Origin: Dokdonella sp.
Lineage (GTDB): Bacteria; Pseudomonadota; Gammaproteobacteria; Xanthomonadales; Rhodanobacteraceae
NCBI GenBank assembly: GCA_023228465.1
Contig: JALOBC010000004.1
Span: 1-64,000, forward strand
Direction of reading: 5' to 3'
DNA: 64,000 nt
Position numbers and translations under genes: made by a program. The notes under the pieces were generated by a model. It had not been told where the DNA came from. It saw only the letters and a program-made list of their open reading frames with translations, and ran no database searches. This document shows positions 9,592-18,509 of this stretch, in pieces (position 1 is the first letter of the stretch; each line of letters starts with the position of its first letter).

Positions 9592-10269
9592 TCAGGGGAT
9601 TTCCAACTCGCCGACCAGGGGCAGGTGATCGGACGCCACCCGGGAGAGGCGGCTGCGGTGGACGAGCAGACGCCGGCAAACCGCCGGTGGCGAGACCAGG
9701 ATGCGGTCGAGGGCGGCCACCGGGAAGGGTGAAGGGAACGTCCGCGGCGCTGCTGGCGCGCCGCCCCCCAGCCCGCGCAGCATGCGGCCGCGCCAGGCGT
9801 TGAAGTCGCCCATGACCAGGAGCGGCAGCGTGTTGCCGGCGAGAAGATCGGCGAGACGTCGCACCTGCCCGTCGCGTTCGCTCCGCAAGAGGCCGAGATG
9901 GGTGGCGACTACGCGCAGCTGCCGGCCGTCCGCGTCCAGCACCGCGTCGATCGCGTTGCGTGGCTCGCGACCCGGTACGCCAAGCAGCTGGCAGGCCGAC
10001 GAGGCGAGTGGCAGGCGGCTCAGTAGCGCGTTGCCGAACTCGCCGTGCCGATCGGTGCAGGTCGCCACGAAATGCACGCCGTGGCCGAGCGCATCGGCGA
10101 GGTGCCGCTGCATGTCCACTTCCGTTCGGCGCGAGCCGACTTCCTGGAGGGCGATCACGTCGGCGTCCAGTTCTTCGATGACGCGCGCCACGCGCTCCGG
10201 CGCGAAGCGCCCGTCCAGGCCCACGCCGCGGTGGATGTTCCAGGTGGCGACGCGCAGGCGCGTACTCAT
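9592..10269 (-). CDS. Endonuclease/exonuclease/phosphatase-family protein
   Basis: The product is 225 aa with the EEP fold signatures: RVATWNIHRG at the N-terminus, DVIALQEVG for the metal-binding Glu, VVATHLGLL, LLVMGDFNAWRG, and SDHLPLVGE for the catalytic Asp-His pair at the C-terminus. Family members cleave DNA or phosphodiesters in phospholipids or inositides. No signal peptide is seen. The start overlaps the stop of the VTT-domain gene (ATGA). In that operon, with a ClsC-like phospholipase-D protein, a role in phospholipid metabolism is more likely than DNA repair, but this is inference. Confidence 0.82.
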   Translation of the reverse strand: MSTRLRVATWNIHRGVGLDGRFAPERVARVIEELDADVIALQEVGSRRTEVDMQRHLADALGHGVHFVATCTDRHGEFGNALLSRLPLASSACQLLGVPGREPRNAIDAVLDADGRQLRVVATHLGLLRSERDGQVRRLADLLAGNTLPLLVMGDFNAWRGRMLRGLGGGAPAAPRTFPSPFPVAALDRILVSPPAVCRRLLVHRSRLSRVASDHLPLVGELEIP

Positions 10270-10985
10270 GGTTCGCTGTTGCGCCGGCGCGTACGGCGAC
10301 GTTGCCACAGATGCAGCAGGAAGGCGCTGGCGATCAGCAGCACGATGGCGAGGACGAAGCCGCCCCAGGCCAGTGGATGCGGGTCGAGCAGCACGGTCCG
10401 CGCGCGCTCGGCGAAGATGCCGTAGAGGATGATGTCGTGGAGCATGCCGACCGCACTGCCGATCAGGAAATCGCGCCGGCCCAGGCGCGCCGCGCCGGCA
10501 AGGAAGCTGACCACGCTCCACGGCGCAACCGGCAGCAGGCGCAGCACGATCATGGCCACCAACCCGTGGCCCACGACCTTCGTGCGCAGTCGCTGCCCCC
10601 GTTCGCCGAACCAGCGCAGGAACTGGCGTTCGGGAAGCAGCCGACCGAGCTCGTAGACCAACCATGCATCCAGCAGGCCGCCCGTCATCGCGCAAGCCGC
10701 GCCGAGCCACGGGCCAAACACGAGCATGGTTGCCGCCGTCATCCAGCTGATCGGGAACATCACCAGCGCGCCGATCATGTAAATCGCCAGGGCGATGAGC
10801 GGCGCCAGCGGCTCGGCGCGCCAGCGGTCCGCGTCATCGAGCAGCAGGTGCACGAGATCGTGCCAGGCGGGCAGTTCGACCTTCTGCCAGACAATCCATG
10901 CAAGCGTTGCAAGCACCGCCAGCACCAGGCCTGCGAGGACCAGGCCGCGCCCGCGCCATGAACGGCGTTCGTCTGCGCCAGCCAT
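10266..10985 (-). CDS. TVP38/TMEM64 (VTT-domain, DedA-like) membrane protein
   Basis: From ATG 10985 the product is 239 aa and polytopic. A first helix (LVLAGLVLAVLATLAWIVW) is followed by the VTT/SNARE-associated core with MFPISWMTAATMLVFGP and RLLPVAPWSVVSFLAGA, the two re-entrant motifs of this family, and a final C-terminal helix. DedA/VTT proteins are linked to lipid scrambling and membrane homeostasis. ATG 10985 is 2 nt after the stop of the upstream ClsC-like gene; an in-frame ATG 60 nt earlier would lie inside that gene. The stop overlaps the next start. The three genes look like one envelope-lipid operon. Confidence 0.85.
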   Translation of the reverse strand: MAGADERRSWRGRGLVLAGLVLAVLATLAWIVWQKVELPAWHDLVHLLLDDADRWRAEPLAPLIALAIYMIGALVMFPISWMTAATMLVFGPWLGAACAMTGGLLDAWLVYELGRLLPERQFLRWFGERGQRLRTKVVGHGLVAMIVLRLLPVAPWSVVSFLAGAARLGRRDFLIGSAVGMLHDIILYGIFAERARTVLLDPHPLAWGGFVLAIVLLIASAFLLHLWQRRRTRRRNSEP

Positions 10986-10987
10986 CG

Positions 10988-12556
10988 CTAGAGCAGTGCT
11001 TCCAGCGGCAGGATCCGCCAGAACTGGAGTTCCACGCGCTTCCACGCCGATACCTCCGGATCACGCTCGTAGCACACGCGCCGGCCGTCCTCGACGGCCG
11101 TCCAGCGCATCCTGCCGTGAGGTCCGGTTCGATCCGGGCAGTGTCCCGGTTCGACGTGGAAGGCATGCTCCGGCGCGCTGGCACTGGCGAAGAAGTCTTC
11201 GACGGCGGCGGCCAGCGACGGGCTGTCGACGATCACGCCCATTTCCGTGTTGAGGGTGCGTGAGCGCGGATCGAAATTCATCGAGCCGATGTACACCTTG
11301 CGCCGGTCGATCACCATGGCCTTGGCGTGGAGGCTGAGGCCCGATGACTTGCCGCGCGCATGCGCCGCATTCTCGCCACCGATCGGGCGGAACTCGTAGA
11401 GATCGATGCCGGCGCGCAGCAGGGCAGGCCGGTAGGCCAAGTAACCGGCATGCACCGTGGGCTCGTCGCTGGCTGCGAGCGAGTTGGTGAGCACGGCGAG
11501 CTCGACGCCCTTGGCGGCCAGTCGGTCGAGCAACTGCTCACCGTGCGCACCGGGAATGAAATAGGGCGAAATGATGATCGCGCGCTTGCGCGCCGAGGCC
11601 AGTGCGGCGCGCACCGCGTGCGCGATGCGCCCGCCGCCCTCCGTGTCCGGATCGGCCTTTTCCGGCGCGTCGGCGATCAGGCGCGCCTCGCCCCACAGCC
11701 AGCCGCCGCGCTGCTCGGCGCTCGATCCATCGGGGAGTTCCTCGGCCACCATCTGTGCGTAGTCGCTCTCGCTGAACGCCCGGGCGTCGTGGGTGAGCGC
11801 CTCGCGCAGCCTGGCAAGATCGTGCGCGCTCGCCTGTTCGCCAGCATACGCGCGCACCGGATAGGCCGCCGGAGAATTCCAGTACGCGTCGAAGGACCGG
11901 GCCGCCTGGGCCACGATCGGGCCGATGAACAGCACGTCCAGGTCGCGGAAGTGCCTCTCCTTGCCGGCATCGAAGTAGGCATCGCCGATGTTGCGGCCGC
12001 CGATGATCGCCTGCACGCCATCGACGATGAACGACTTGTTGTGCATGCGCCGGTTCAACCGACGCGCCGCGAACAGGAACTGCCACGCCTTGCCCATCAG
12101 TGAGCTGGCCTGGAACGGAAACGGATTGAACAGCCGCACCTCGATGTTGGGATGGGCATCCAACCCTTCGAGCAGGCCGTCCTCATCACCCGCATCCAGG
12201 TCGTCCAGCAGCACGCGCACGCGCACGCCGCGGTCGGCTGCGGCGAGCAGGCGCTGCGAGAACAGGCGGCCAGTCGCGTCGTTGGCGTAGATGTAGTATT
12301 GCAGGTCGATCGAACGGGACGCCTGGTCGGCCAGCACCAGGCGGCTCATCAACGCGTTCGTGCTCCTTGCCAGCAGGCGGAACCCCGAGCGCCCCGGATG
12401 CGCGTCAAGATCGGCCCGCGTGTGCCTGGCCATCGCCGTGTCCGTCGCCGGCGGCAGCGAACGCGAGGGCGTGCGCACGAAGTCCTCGCGTAGTGGCGCG
12501 CAGGCGCCAAGCACGGCGAGCAACGCGCAAGCGCCGAAGCGCTGGAGTCGGGTCAC
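10988..12556 (-). CDS. ClsC-like phospholipase-D-family lipoprotein
   Basis: From GTG 12556 the product is 522 aa. It has a lipoprotein signal ending in LGAC (lipidated Cys19). Two HKD motifs follow: HNKSFIVDG with downstream GGRN, and HAKAMVIDR with downstream GSMNFD, which is the paired catalytic site of phospholipase-D enzymes. The overall plan resembles cardiolipin synthase ClsC (YmdC), which makes cardiolipin from phosphatidylglycerol and phosphatidylethanolamine. The GTG start is chosen because it begins at the signal peptide; the longer upstream frame runs back through a tRNA gene and is not coding. It is followed after 2 nt by the VTT-domain gene. Confidence 0.85.
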   Translation of the reverse strand: MTRLQRFGACALLAVLGACAPLREDFVRTPSRSLPPATDTAMARHTRADLDAHPGRSGFRLLARSTNALMSRLVLADQASRSIDLQYYIYANDATGRLFSQRLLAAADRGVRVRVLLDDLDAGDEDGLLEGLDAHPNIEVRLFNPFPFQASSLMGKAWQFLFAARRLNRRMHNKSFIVDGVQAIIGGRNIGDAYFDAGKERHFRDLDVLFIGPIVAQAARSFDAYWNSPAAYPVRAYAGEQASAHDLARLREALTHDARAFSESDYAQMVAEELPDGSSAEQRGGWLWGEARLIADAPEKADPDTEGGGRIAHAVRAALASARKRAIIISPYFIPGAHGEQLLDRLAAKGVELAVLTNSLAASDEPTVHAGYLAYRPALLRAGIDLYEFRPIGGENAAHARGKSSGLSLHAKAMVIDRRKVYIGSMNFDPRSRTLNTEMGVIVDSPSLAAAVEDFFASASAPEHAFHVEPGHCPDRTGPHGRMRWTAVEDGRRVCYERDPEVSAWKRVELQFWRILPLEALL

Positions 12557-12650
12557 GGGACGGTTCCCTGGATTCACCCGGGGGAGCCTGAAGGGCAACC
12601 GGGGAACCAAGAATGAATGCGCGGGCGTCGGCAACCGGAAACGGGTGAGG

Positions 12651-12727
12651 TGGCGCGCCTGGCAGGATTCGAACCTGCGACCCCTGCCTTCGGAGGGCAG
12701 TACTCTATCCAGCTGAGCTACAGGCGC
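12651..12727 (-). tRNA. tRNA-Arg (anticodon CCG)
   Basis: The minus strand folds as a complete 77-nt tRNA with encoded CCA. The acceptor stem is GCGCCTG/CAGGCGC and the D-arm carries AGCTCAGCTGGATAGAGT. The anticodon stem CTGCC/GGCAG holds loop CTCCGAA (anticodon CCG), and the T-arm holds GGTTCGAATCC. It decodes CGG. It lies 94 bp upstream of the ClsC-like gene on the same strand. No integrase or duplicated 3' end was seen, so it is not obviously used as an attachment site here. Confidence 0.97.
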
Positions 12728-12942
12728 ATCGGGTAAGGCGGTGCCGCCACGTCCCGTGGAGCGACGGCGGTCGGGCACTTTACCTGCCTCGGGCCGTCGT
12801 GGATACCGTCGCCGCGGCAGAAGGGCGTGAATCGGGCGCCCGAACCGGGATTTTCGCATGGAATCCACCCCGGGTCAGGGGTGGTGACTCGGCAGCGCCC
12901 GCCCGGTGCGTGGGCGGGGCCATGGCCGGACGGGAAACCTGA

Positions 12943-12974
12943 CCGGTGAAGCCACGTGGTGGTGGCTTCGCCGG
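12943..12974 (-). terminator. Strong hairpin downstream of the beta-propeller gene
   Basis: A 13-bp stem (12943-12955 with 12962-12974, one T-G wobble, core GAAGCCAC/GTGGCTTC) encloses a 6-nt loop. It lies 7 bp after the stop of the minus-strand gene at 12982. On that strand it is followed by TCAGGTTTCCC, only a short T-run. It is a probable terminator. The rest of 12728-12942 shows nothing I can identify. Confidence 0.55.
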
Positions 12975-12981
12975 AAGCGCC

Positions 12982-15837
12982 TCAGTTGAAGCCGTCGCGG
13001 AAGATGCCCTCGCTCCAGGCCGGGCCGCCTTCGAACAGGATGGCGTTCGCGCTGGCCGGGCGATAGCTGCCGAAGGCCCCGTTCTCGAGCAGCAGCTCCC
13101 AGGTGTCCGGCGCGACCTGCGTCGCCCGCGCGCTGAAATCATGCCAGCCCAGGGTCGAGGAATCTCCCGGGGTCGACGGACCGAAGAAGCGGAACACGTG
13201 GCCGGCGCCGAACGTGGTGCCGTGAAATTTCACGATGGCCCGCGCGCGCTGGCAATCGAGGATCTCGAAGCGCGCCAGCTGGCGCGGGTAGGCGTAGGCG
13301 TCGCCGTAGGTCGAGAAGTCCTGGCCGTGGTAGGCGGCGTACACCGACTGCACGTCGACGGCCTGGGTGCAGGTGCCCTCGAGCGGATGGATCGCGACGG
13401 TGAAGTAGTCGTTGCCGCCGCGCGCTTGCGTACCGGCGTCCGGTGCGGAGCCGACACTGGTCAGCGAGCCCACGTTGGACTCCAGTGCGTCGGGGATGCC
13501 GTTGTGGTTGCCATCCCCCCCGTTGGGCGCGGCATTCTCCACTTCATCGGGGATCCCATCGCCGTCTGCGTCAGGCAACTGGGTCAGGCTCCACACGCCA
13601 CTGTTGGTGCCGGCATAGAGCACGCGCGGGTCGACCGGGTCGACCTGGAGCGCCAGGGCCGCGTTGGCCGGCAGGCCGATGCTGATCGAGCGCCAGTTCG
13701 CCCCGCTGTCTTCGGTCTTGAAGATGCTCCCGGGGTTGCCATCGGTTCCGCCGCCGGCCGCGTAGACCGTTGCCGGGTTGGCGGGATCCACGTACAGCGC
13801 GCGGATGTCGATGGAGGTCAGGCCGTTGCTCGTTTCCGTCCAGGTGGCCCCGCCATCCACGGTGTGGAAGACCCCGCCGGAAGAGCCCGAGAGGCCCGAC
13901 AGGTCGATCACCGAACACCACAGCTCCAGCGGGTTGGACGGATTGATGGCCAGGCTGAGGACGTCCTGCGTGGTGGTCGCCGAGCCCGGGAACCGCGGCA
14001 GCCCCTGGCTGCGGTGAACCCAGGTGGCACCGCCATCGCTGCTCTTGAACACGCCACTCGCAATCGTCGGCACCGTGTGCGTGGGATCGAAGGAGGTCGA
14101 GGTGCCGACGTAGAGCTCCTGGGGATTCACCGGATTGATCACGATCGGCACCACCAGGACGGACTGCGGATCGGCGCCGCCGGGATCGATCGGTTGCGGG
14201 ATGCCGTTGTCGCGACTGGTCCAGCTGTCACCTCCATCAGTGCTGCGGATCACGCGGAACGAGAAGGTACCCGCGCTTGAATACCCGTTGCTGGTGGCAT
14301 AGAGCGTCTGCAGCGGTCCGCTGGTGCAGGGTCCCGAGGGCGGCGGCGCGGCGCACGAACGCGGATCGATGACCAGGTTGCGCACGGTGCCGATGTCCGG
14401 GGCCGGTGGCGAGCCGCGCAGGGGCAGCCCGGCATCGATGGTGGACCAGGTGCTGCCGCCGTCCAGGCTGCGGTAGATGCCGCCGTTGCGGACCGGATCG
14501 TTCCACTGGATCGCGCTGCGACCGGTGGCGTAGATGCGCGTGGCGCCAATGCCGCCGGCACGAGTCGTCGGATCGATCAGCAGCGCCCGGATCTGGTAGG
14601 CGTCGAGATTGGTGTTCGAGGGCGCCCACGACGTGAAGGGCTGCCCCGGACCACTGGTGTTGCCACGAAAGAGCGCGGGAGAGGGCGAAAACATGTCCCC
14701 ATAGCCGGCGAACAGGCGGTGGGTCGCGGCGTCGTGGAACATGGCAAGGGCACGGATCTGCGTCGCGGAAAGCCCCTCGTTGCGTGCGGCCCAGGTGGCG
14801 CCCGCATTGGCGCTGAAGTAGACGCCGGCGCCCTCGGTGCCCAGCCAGAGCTGCGGCACCGCCGGATAGGCTGGATGCGCGGCGATGGCATTGATCAGCG
14901 CCGGCTGGCCCGCGACCATCTCCAGGCCCGAGTTGAGCATCGTCACGGTTGCACCGCCGTCGGTCGACCGCGCCAATCCCGCTGCGGTGGCAAGGAGGAC
15001 GTGATCGGCGTTCGTCCGATCGGCCAGGACCGAGACGGTGCCGTACAGTCCGCCGGCGAGCATCTGCGTCCAGGTCGCACCGCGGTCGTCGCTCCGGAAC
15101 AGGCCGCCGTACACCGCCGCGTAGACACGATTGCCGGCGCCAAAATCCACGTCGCCGAGGTACCCGTAGTAGGGCGCACCGCCCCCCAGCGTGATCACGC
15201 CACTCCAGTTGGCGCCGCCGTCGGTGCTGAGGTAGACCGTCGCCGGGTACAGGGGATCCAATGTACCGTAGGCCAGTCCGGCAATGATCCGCTGCGGGTC
15301 GAGCGGATCGACCTGGATGCGCCCGATGGCGACACCTGTCGGCAGTCCCACGCCGAGAGGATGGAAGCTCGCGCCGCTGTCGCTGCTCACCAGGACGCCG
15401 CGACTGCTGCTCGCCGCGTACAGGGTGCCGATGCTGCCGGGCGCATCGGCGATGTCCACCACCCATTCCGTATCGGGCAGCGTGTAGCCGGTGGCCGCCC
15501 AGTTTTCGCCCCCGTCGGTGGTGCGGAAGAGGCGTCCGAAACTGTCGAAGAGCCACAGGGTGCCTGGTGCTTCCGCGTCCATTGCGAAGGCGCCGGTCTG
15601 GTAGATCGCACCGGTCAGACCCGCCATCTTGCGCGCCCAGCTCACCCCGCCATCGTCGCTGCGGAAGATGCCGCCCTGCGTGCTGGCGTACAGCACCGCA
15701 GGTGCAGCGGGATTGACCAGCAGCCGGTCCACCCGGCCGCCATGGGGACCCTCGGAGGTCCACACGCCCGCGCCTGCAAAGGCCAGGCTGCTGCACAAGG
15801 CCAGCAGGAATGCTGCAATCGAGACGATCCGTTTCAT
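12982..15837 (-). CDS. Exported Asp-box (BNR/sortilin-like) beta-propeller protein with C-terminal tail tag
   Basis: The product is 951 aa with a clean signal peptide (KRIVSIAAFLLALCSSLAFA). About twelve Asp-box repeats of the S-x-D-G-G-x-x-W type (FRSDDGGVSW, FRTTDGGENW, LSTDGGANW, FKSSDGGATW) run to about residue 790, as in sialidase/sortilin propellers. A calcium-binding segment (PDADGDGIPDE, DGNHNGIPDALE) follows, then a beta domain resembling the choice-of-anchor type, and the tail IFRDGFN. No sialidase active site is evident. It may bind or modify extracellular polymers. Three consecutive ATGs lie at the start; the third (15837) has the best spacing, 8 nt from GGAGG. It is a single gene with its own hairpin. 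Confidence 0.8.
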   Translation of the reverse strand: MKRIVSIAAFLLALCSSLAFAGAGVWTSEGPHGGRVDRLLVNPAAPAVLYASTQGGIFRSDDGGVSWARKMAGLTGAIYQTGAFAMDAEAPGTLWLFDSFGRLFRTTDGGENWAATGYTLPDTEWVVDIADAPGSIGTLYAASSSRGVLVSSDSGASFHPLGVGLPTGVAIGRIQVDPLDPQRIIAGLAYGTLDPLYPATVYLSTDGGANWSGVITLGGGAPYYGYLGDVDFGAGNRVYAAVYGGLFRSDDRGATWTQMLAGGLYGTVSVLADRTNADHVLLATAAGLARSTDGGATVTMLNSGLEMVAGQPALINAIAAHPAYPAVPQLWLGTEGAGVYFSANAGATWAARNEGLSATQIRALAMFHDAATHRLFAGYGDMFSPSPALFRGNTSGPGQPFTSWAPSNTNLDAYQIRALLIDPTTRAGGIGATRIYATGRSAIQWNDPVRNGGIYRSLDGGSTWSTIDAGLPLRGSPPAPDIGTVRNLVIDPRSCAAPPPSGPCTSGPLQTLYATSNGYSSAGTFSFRVIRSTDGGDSWTSRDNGIPQPIDPGGADPQSVLVVPIVINPVNPQELYVGTSTSFDPTHTVPTIASGVFKSSDGGATWVHRSQGLPRFPGSATTTQDVLSLAINPSNPLELWCSVIDLSGLSGSSGGVFHTVDGGATWTETSNGLTSIDIRALYVDPANPATVYAAGGGTDGNPGSIFKTEDSGANWRSISIGLPANAALALQVDPVDPRVLYAGTNSGVWSLTQLPDADGDGIPDEVENAAPNGGDGNHNGIPDALESNVGSLTSVGSAPDAGTQARGGNDYFTVAIHPLEGTCTQAVDVQSVYAAYHGQDFSTYGDAYAYPRQLARFEILDCQRARAIVKFHGTTFGAGHVFRFFGPSTPGDSSTLGWHDFSARATQVAPDTWELLLENGAFGSYRPASANAILFEGGPAWSEGIFRDGFN

Positions 15838-16047
15838 CATCATTTCCTCCGCAGGGCCGATTCCCAGGGTGGGCAATCGCACCGCAGAGTGTCGCTGGAA
15901 CGTGCCGGGGAAACCGTGACCTTGCAGAACCCCTGTAGCGGGCCTGGCGCACTCCGCAAGCGTGACGCGCTTCACGCACGGGTTGCCCCGCATGGGCGCC
16001 AGCGCGCGTGCCGGCGGCGCGCGGGCGACCCATCTGGCGACGGGAAC

Positions 16048-17118
16048 TCAGTGCCCCTGCTTGCGGGCGCCGCCAGGCGCGCGCGGCGTGATCAGTCCAT
16101 GCTTGCGCAGCAGCGCGCGCAGTTGATGATAGGTCAGGCCCAGCAGGGTGGCCGCTTCGGTCTGCCGGTGTCGCGCTTGCACCAGCGCGCGCTCGAGGAG
16201 CGCGGTTTCCAGCCGCGCGACTTCCTGCTTGAGATCGCACGGCAGCGAGGGTAGCGGCGACGGAGGTTCCGGCGCTTCGGCGTTTGGTGGCTGCGCTGCG
16301 GGCAGCGCCGCGGCGTCCGCCCGGAGTGCGAAGGAATCGGCAAACGGGTCCAGGACGATATGCGTCACCGGCGTGCCCGGCGCGGTCCGATAGACGGAGC
16401 GCTCGATCGCGTTCTTGAGCTCGCGCACGTTGCCCGGCCAGTCGTGCGCGAGCAGGGATGCACGCGCATCGGCGCTGAAACCGGCGAAATACTCCCGGCC
16501 GAGTTCGCGTGTGACCTCGATCGCGAAGTGGTCGGCGAGTGCCTCCACGTCTTCGCTGCGCACGCGCAGCGGTGGCACCGCGAGTACCTCGAAGGCCAGT
16601 CGGTCGAGCAGGTCGGCGCGAAAGCGTCCGTCGCGGACCGCCACGCGCAGATCCTCGTTGGTGGCGCCCACGATGCGTACATCCACGTTGATCGTCTGCG
16701 CGCCGCCGACCCGCTGGAACTCGCCATATTCCACCGCGCGCAGGATCTTTTCCTGCACGCGCAGCGCCACGTTGCCGAGTTCATCAAGGAACAGCGTGCC
16801 GCCATCGGCCTGCTCGAAGCGGCCGATGTGGCGGCGCGTGGCGCCGGTGAAGGCACCGGCTTCGTGGCCGAACAGTTCCGACTCCAGCAACGATTCGGTC
16901 AGCGCCGCGCAGTTGAGCTTGACCAGCGGACCTTGCCAGCGCGGCGAGAGGTAATGCAGGCGCGCGGCGATCAGCTCCTTGCCGGTGCCGCGCTCGCCGA
17001 TCACCAGCACCGGCTTGCTGATCGCCGCGATGCGCGAGACTTCCTCCAGCAGGGTAACGAACGCCGGCGATTCGCCGAGCAGGGTGGTGTCGGCCGGCGG
17101 CGGCAGGGGTGGGGGCAT
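16048..17118 (-). CDS. pspF: PspF, sigma-54 enhancer-binding activator of the psp operon
   Basis: The product is 356 aa. It has no N-terminal receiver domain and starts directly at the AAA+ module, as PspF does: Walker A GERGTGKE, the sigma-54 contact loop GAFTGA, Walker B GGTLFLDELG, and the R-finger region DLLDRLAFEV. The C-terminus carries a Fis-type helix-turn-helix (QTEAATLLGLTYHQLRALLRK). In enterobacteria PspA binds and inhibits PspF until envelope stress releases it. It is transcribed divergently from pspA, with a sigma-54 promoter between them, which supports the assignment. ATG 17118 places the ATPase core directly after a Pro-rich start. The 210 bp downstream (15838-16047) hold the propeller gene promoter and no other gene. 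Confidence 0.88.
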   Translation of the reverse strand: MPPPLPPPADTTLLGESPAFVTLLEEVSRIAAISKPVLVIGERGTGKELIAARLHYLSPRWQGPLVKLNCAALTESLLESELFGHEAGAFTGATRRHIGRFEQADGGTLFLDELGNVALRVQEKILRAVEYGEFQRVGGAQTINVDVRIVGATNEDLRVAVRDGRFRADLLDRLAFEVLAVPPLRVRSEDVEALADHFAIEVTRELGREYFAGFSADARASLLAHDWPGNVRELKNAIERSVYRTAPGTPVTHIVLDPFADSFALRADAAALPAAQPPNAEAPEPPSPLPSLPCDLKQEVARLETALLERALVQARHRQTEAATLLGLTYHQLRALLRKHGLITPRAPGGARKQGH

Positions 17119-17266
17119 GCGCGCAAAGGTCGAGTGAACAAGTACATCAAAGTTTAGCGCATTGCACTTATTGTTGGTCAGGTGCGCCACTGCCGAGTTG
17201 GCCCCAATCCCGCGACACAGGACAAAATGCAAGCGCAAACAGTCACTTGCACCATCTATGCATGCC

Positions 17267-17282
17267 TGGCACGGAGCCTGCT
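17267..17282 (+). promoter_or_regulatory. Sigma-54 promoter of the psp operon
   Basis: TGGCACGGAGCCTGCT matches the -24/-12 consensus (TGGCAC, 5 nt, TTGCT) at all but one position, with the invariant GG and GC correctly spaced. Transcription should begin near 17294, about 29 bp before the pspA start. The stretch 17160-17260, between this site and pspF, is where PspF enhancer sites would be expected; I could not define them. Confidence 0.82.
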
Positions 17283-17322
17283 ATGTCCTTCTCGCCACAA
17301 CCCCACTTCACGAGGCAAGACC

Positions 17323-18003
17323 ATGGGCATGTTCTCCCGCATCAGCGACATCATCAATTCCAACCTCAATGCCATGCTCGACAAGGCCGAGGATCCGCAC
17401 AAGGTGGTGCGCCTGATCATCCAGGAAATGGAAGACACCCTCGTGGAAGTGCGCTCGGCCGCAGCGCGCGCCATCGCCGACCGCAAGGAGCTGGAGCGGC
17501 GCATCGCCGGCGTCAGCCGCGAGGCCGACGAGTGGCAGCGGCGCGCCGAACTGGCCGTGAGCAAGGGGCGCGATGACCTCGCCTCCGCCGCGCTGGCGGA
17601 AAAGCAGCAGACGCACAATGAGCTGGAATCACTGCGACGGCAGCAGCAGGAACTGGAAGAAGGCCTGGCCAAGCTCAACGACGATATCGCCGCGCTGCAG
17701 GGCAAGCTGGCCGACGCGCGCGCCCGCCAGCAGAGCCTGGAACGGCGCCACGACAACGCCGCGCAGCGCCTGGAAGTGCGCCGCCGCGTGCACGACGAGC
17801 GCGTCAACAATGCGCTGGGACGCATGGACTACTACGAGCGGCGCCTGGAGCAGATCGAAGGCAAGGTCGAAGCCTACGACCTTGGCAAGGTGCAGGACCT
17901 GCACCGTGAATTTGCGGACCTCGAAACCGACGACCGGGTCAAGGAGGAACTGGCGGCACTCAAGGCGCGCATGGCGGCCGACAAGTCCGCGGCCGGGGAG
18001 TAG
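17323..18003 (+). CDS. pspA: PspA/IM30 phage-shock protein A
   Basis: The product is 226 aa and nearly all alpha-helical. It starts with the membrane-binding amphipathic helix (MGMFSRISDIINSNLNAMLD) and the conserved stretch EDPHKVVRLIIQEME, followed by long coiled coils rich in Glu, Arg, Gln and Ala. PspA is an ESCRT-III-like protein that assembles on damaged inner membrane and, when unbound, represses PspF. ATG 17323 gives the canonical N-terminus. It is the first gene of a five-gene cluster with gaps of 0-7 nt, controlled by the sigma-54 promoter upstream. Confidence 0.95.
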   Translation: MGMFSRISDIINSNLNAMLDKAEDPHKVVRLIIQEMEDTLVEVRSAAARAIADRKELERRIAGVSREADEWQRRAELAVSKGRDDLASAALAEKQQTHNELESLRRQQQELEEGLAKLNDDIAALQGKLADARARQQSLERRHDNAAQRLEVRRRVHDERVNNALGRMDYYERRLEQIEGKVEAYDLGKVQDLHREFADLETDDRVKEELAALKARMAADKSAAGE

Positions 18004-18009
18004 GCCCCG

Positions 18010-18234
18010 ATGGAGCAGTTCGTTCCCATCTTTGCGCTCTTCTGCATCTTCGTCGCGCTGCCGTGGATCGTCTTCCACTACAGCATGCAGCGCCGCGCCG
18101 CCCAGGGGCTCAGCCGCGAAGACGAGAAGATGCTGGCCGACCTGTGGCAGCTGGCAACGCGCATGGAGCGCCGCGTCAGTTCGCTGGAAACCATCCTTGA
18201 CGCCCGTGCCCCCGGCTGGAGGGAAAAACCATGA
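18010..18234 (+). CDS. pspB: PspB-like phage-shock membrane protein
   Basis: The product is 74 aa, the size of PspB. One N-terminal transmembrane helix (FVPIFALFCIFVALPWIVFHY) is followed by a charged cytoplasmic coiled coil (LSREDEKMLADLWQLATRME). PspB with PspC senses envelope damage and releases PspF from PspA. It begins 6 nt after pspA and overlaps the next gene by 4 nt (ATGA). Confidence 0.88.
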   Translation: MEQFVPIFALFCIFVALPWIVFHYSMQRRAAQGLSREDEKMLADLWQLATRMERRVSSLETILDARAPGWREKP

Positions 18235-18506
18235 GCTTCCAACGTGTCCGCAATGATGTCCGCGCGCGACTGTGGCGCGATCCCGAGCAGGGCCTGATCC
18301 TCGGGGTGTGCGCCGGGCTGGCCGACAGCCTGGCCTGCCCGGCCTGGTTGACCCGCCTGGCCGCGCTGGTCCTCGCCTGGTTCTATCTGGCACCGACCGT
18401 CGTCGCCTATCTGGTGGCCGCGCTGCTGTTGCCCGAGCGCCCGCTGCACTATTCGGGCCCCGGTGACGAAGCGAGTTTCTGGCGCGCGCACCGGCGGGGA
18501 GGCTGA
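18231..18506 (+). CDS. pspC: PspC-domain protein, short copy
   Basis: The product is 91 aa with a PspC core: the motif ILGVCAGLADSLACPAWLTR leading into a transmembrane segment (LAALVLAWFYLAPTVVAYLVAALLLP). It lacks the C-terminal coiled-coil tail carried by the next gene, so it is a reduced copy. It overlaps the pspB stop by 4 nt and lies 3 nt before the second PspC gene. PspC proteins are polytopic sensors or effectors of inner-membrane stress. Confidence 0.82.
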   Translation: MSFQRVRNDVRARLWRDPEQGLILGVCAGLADSLACPAWLTRLAALVLAWFYLAPTVVAYLVAALLLPERPLHYSGPGDEASFWRAHRRGG

Positions 18507-18509
18507 ACC

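Noticed and set aside
12557-12868. N-terminal extension of the ClsC-like frame, including [18 protein letters not shown]
   Set aside because: This is the familiar false translation of a tRNA gene; the tRNA-Arg lies in this stretch and the true start is GTG 12556.
12651-12981. tRNA-Arg as a genomic island attachment site
   Set aside because: No integrase gene, no repeated tRNA 3' end and no change in gene style on either side within the window.
14719-16254. Plus-strand 500-codon frame opposite the propeller gene
   Set aside because: A shadow of the repeat-rich propeller gene on the opposite strand.
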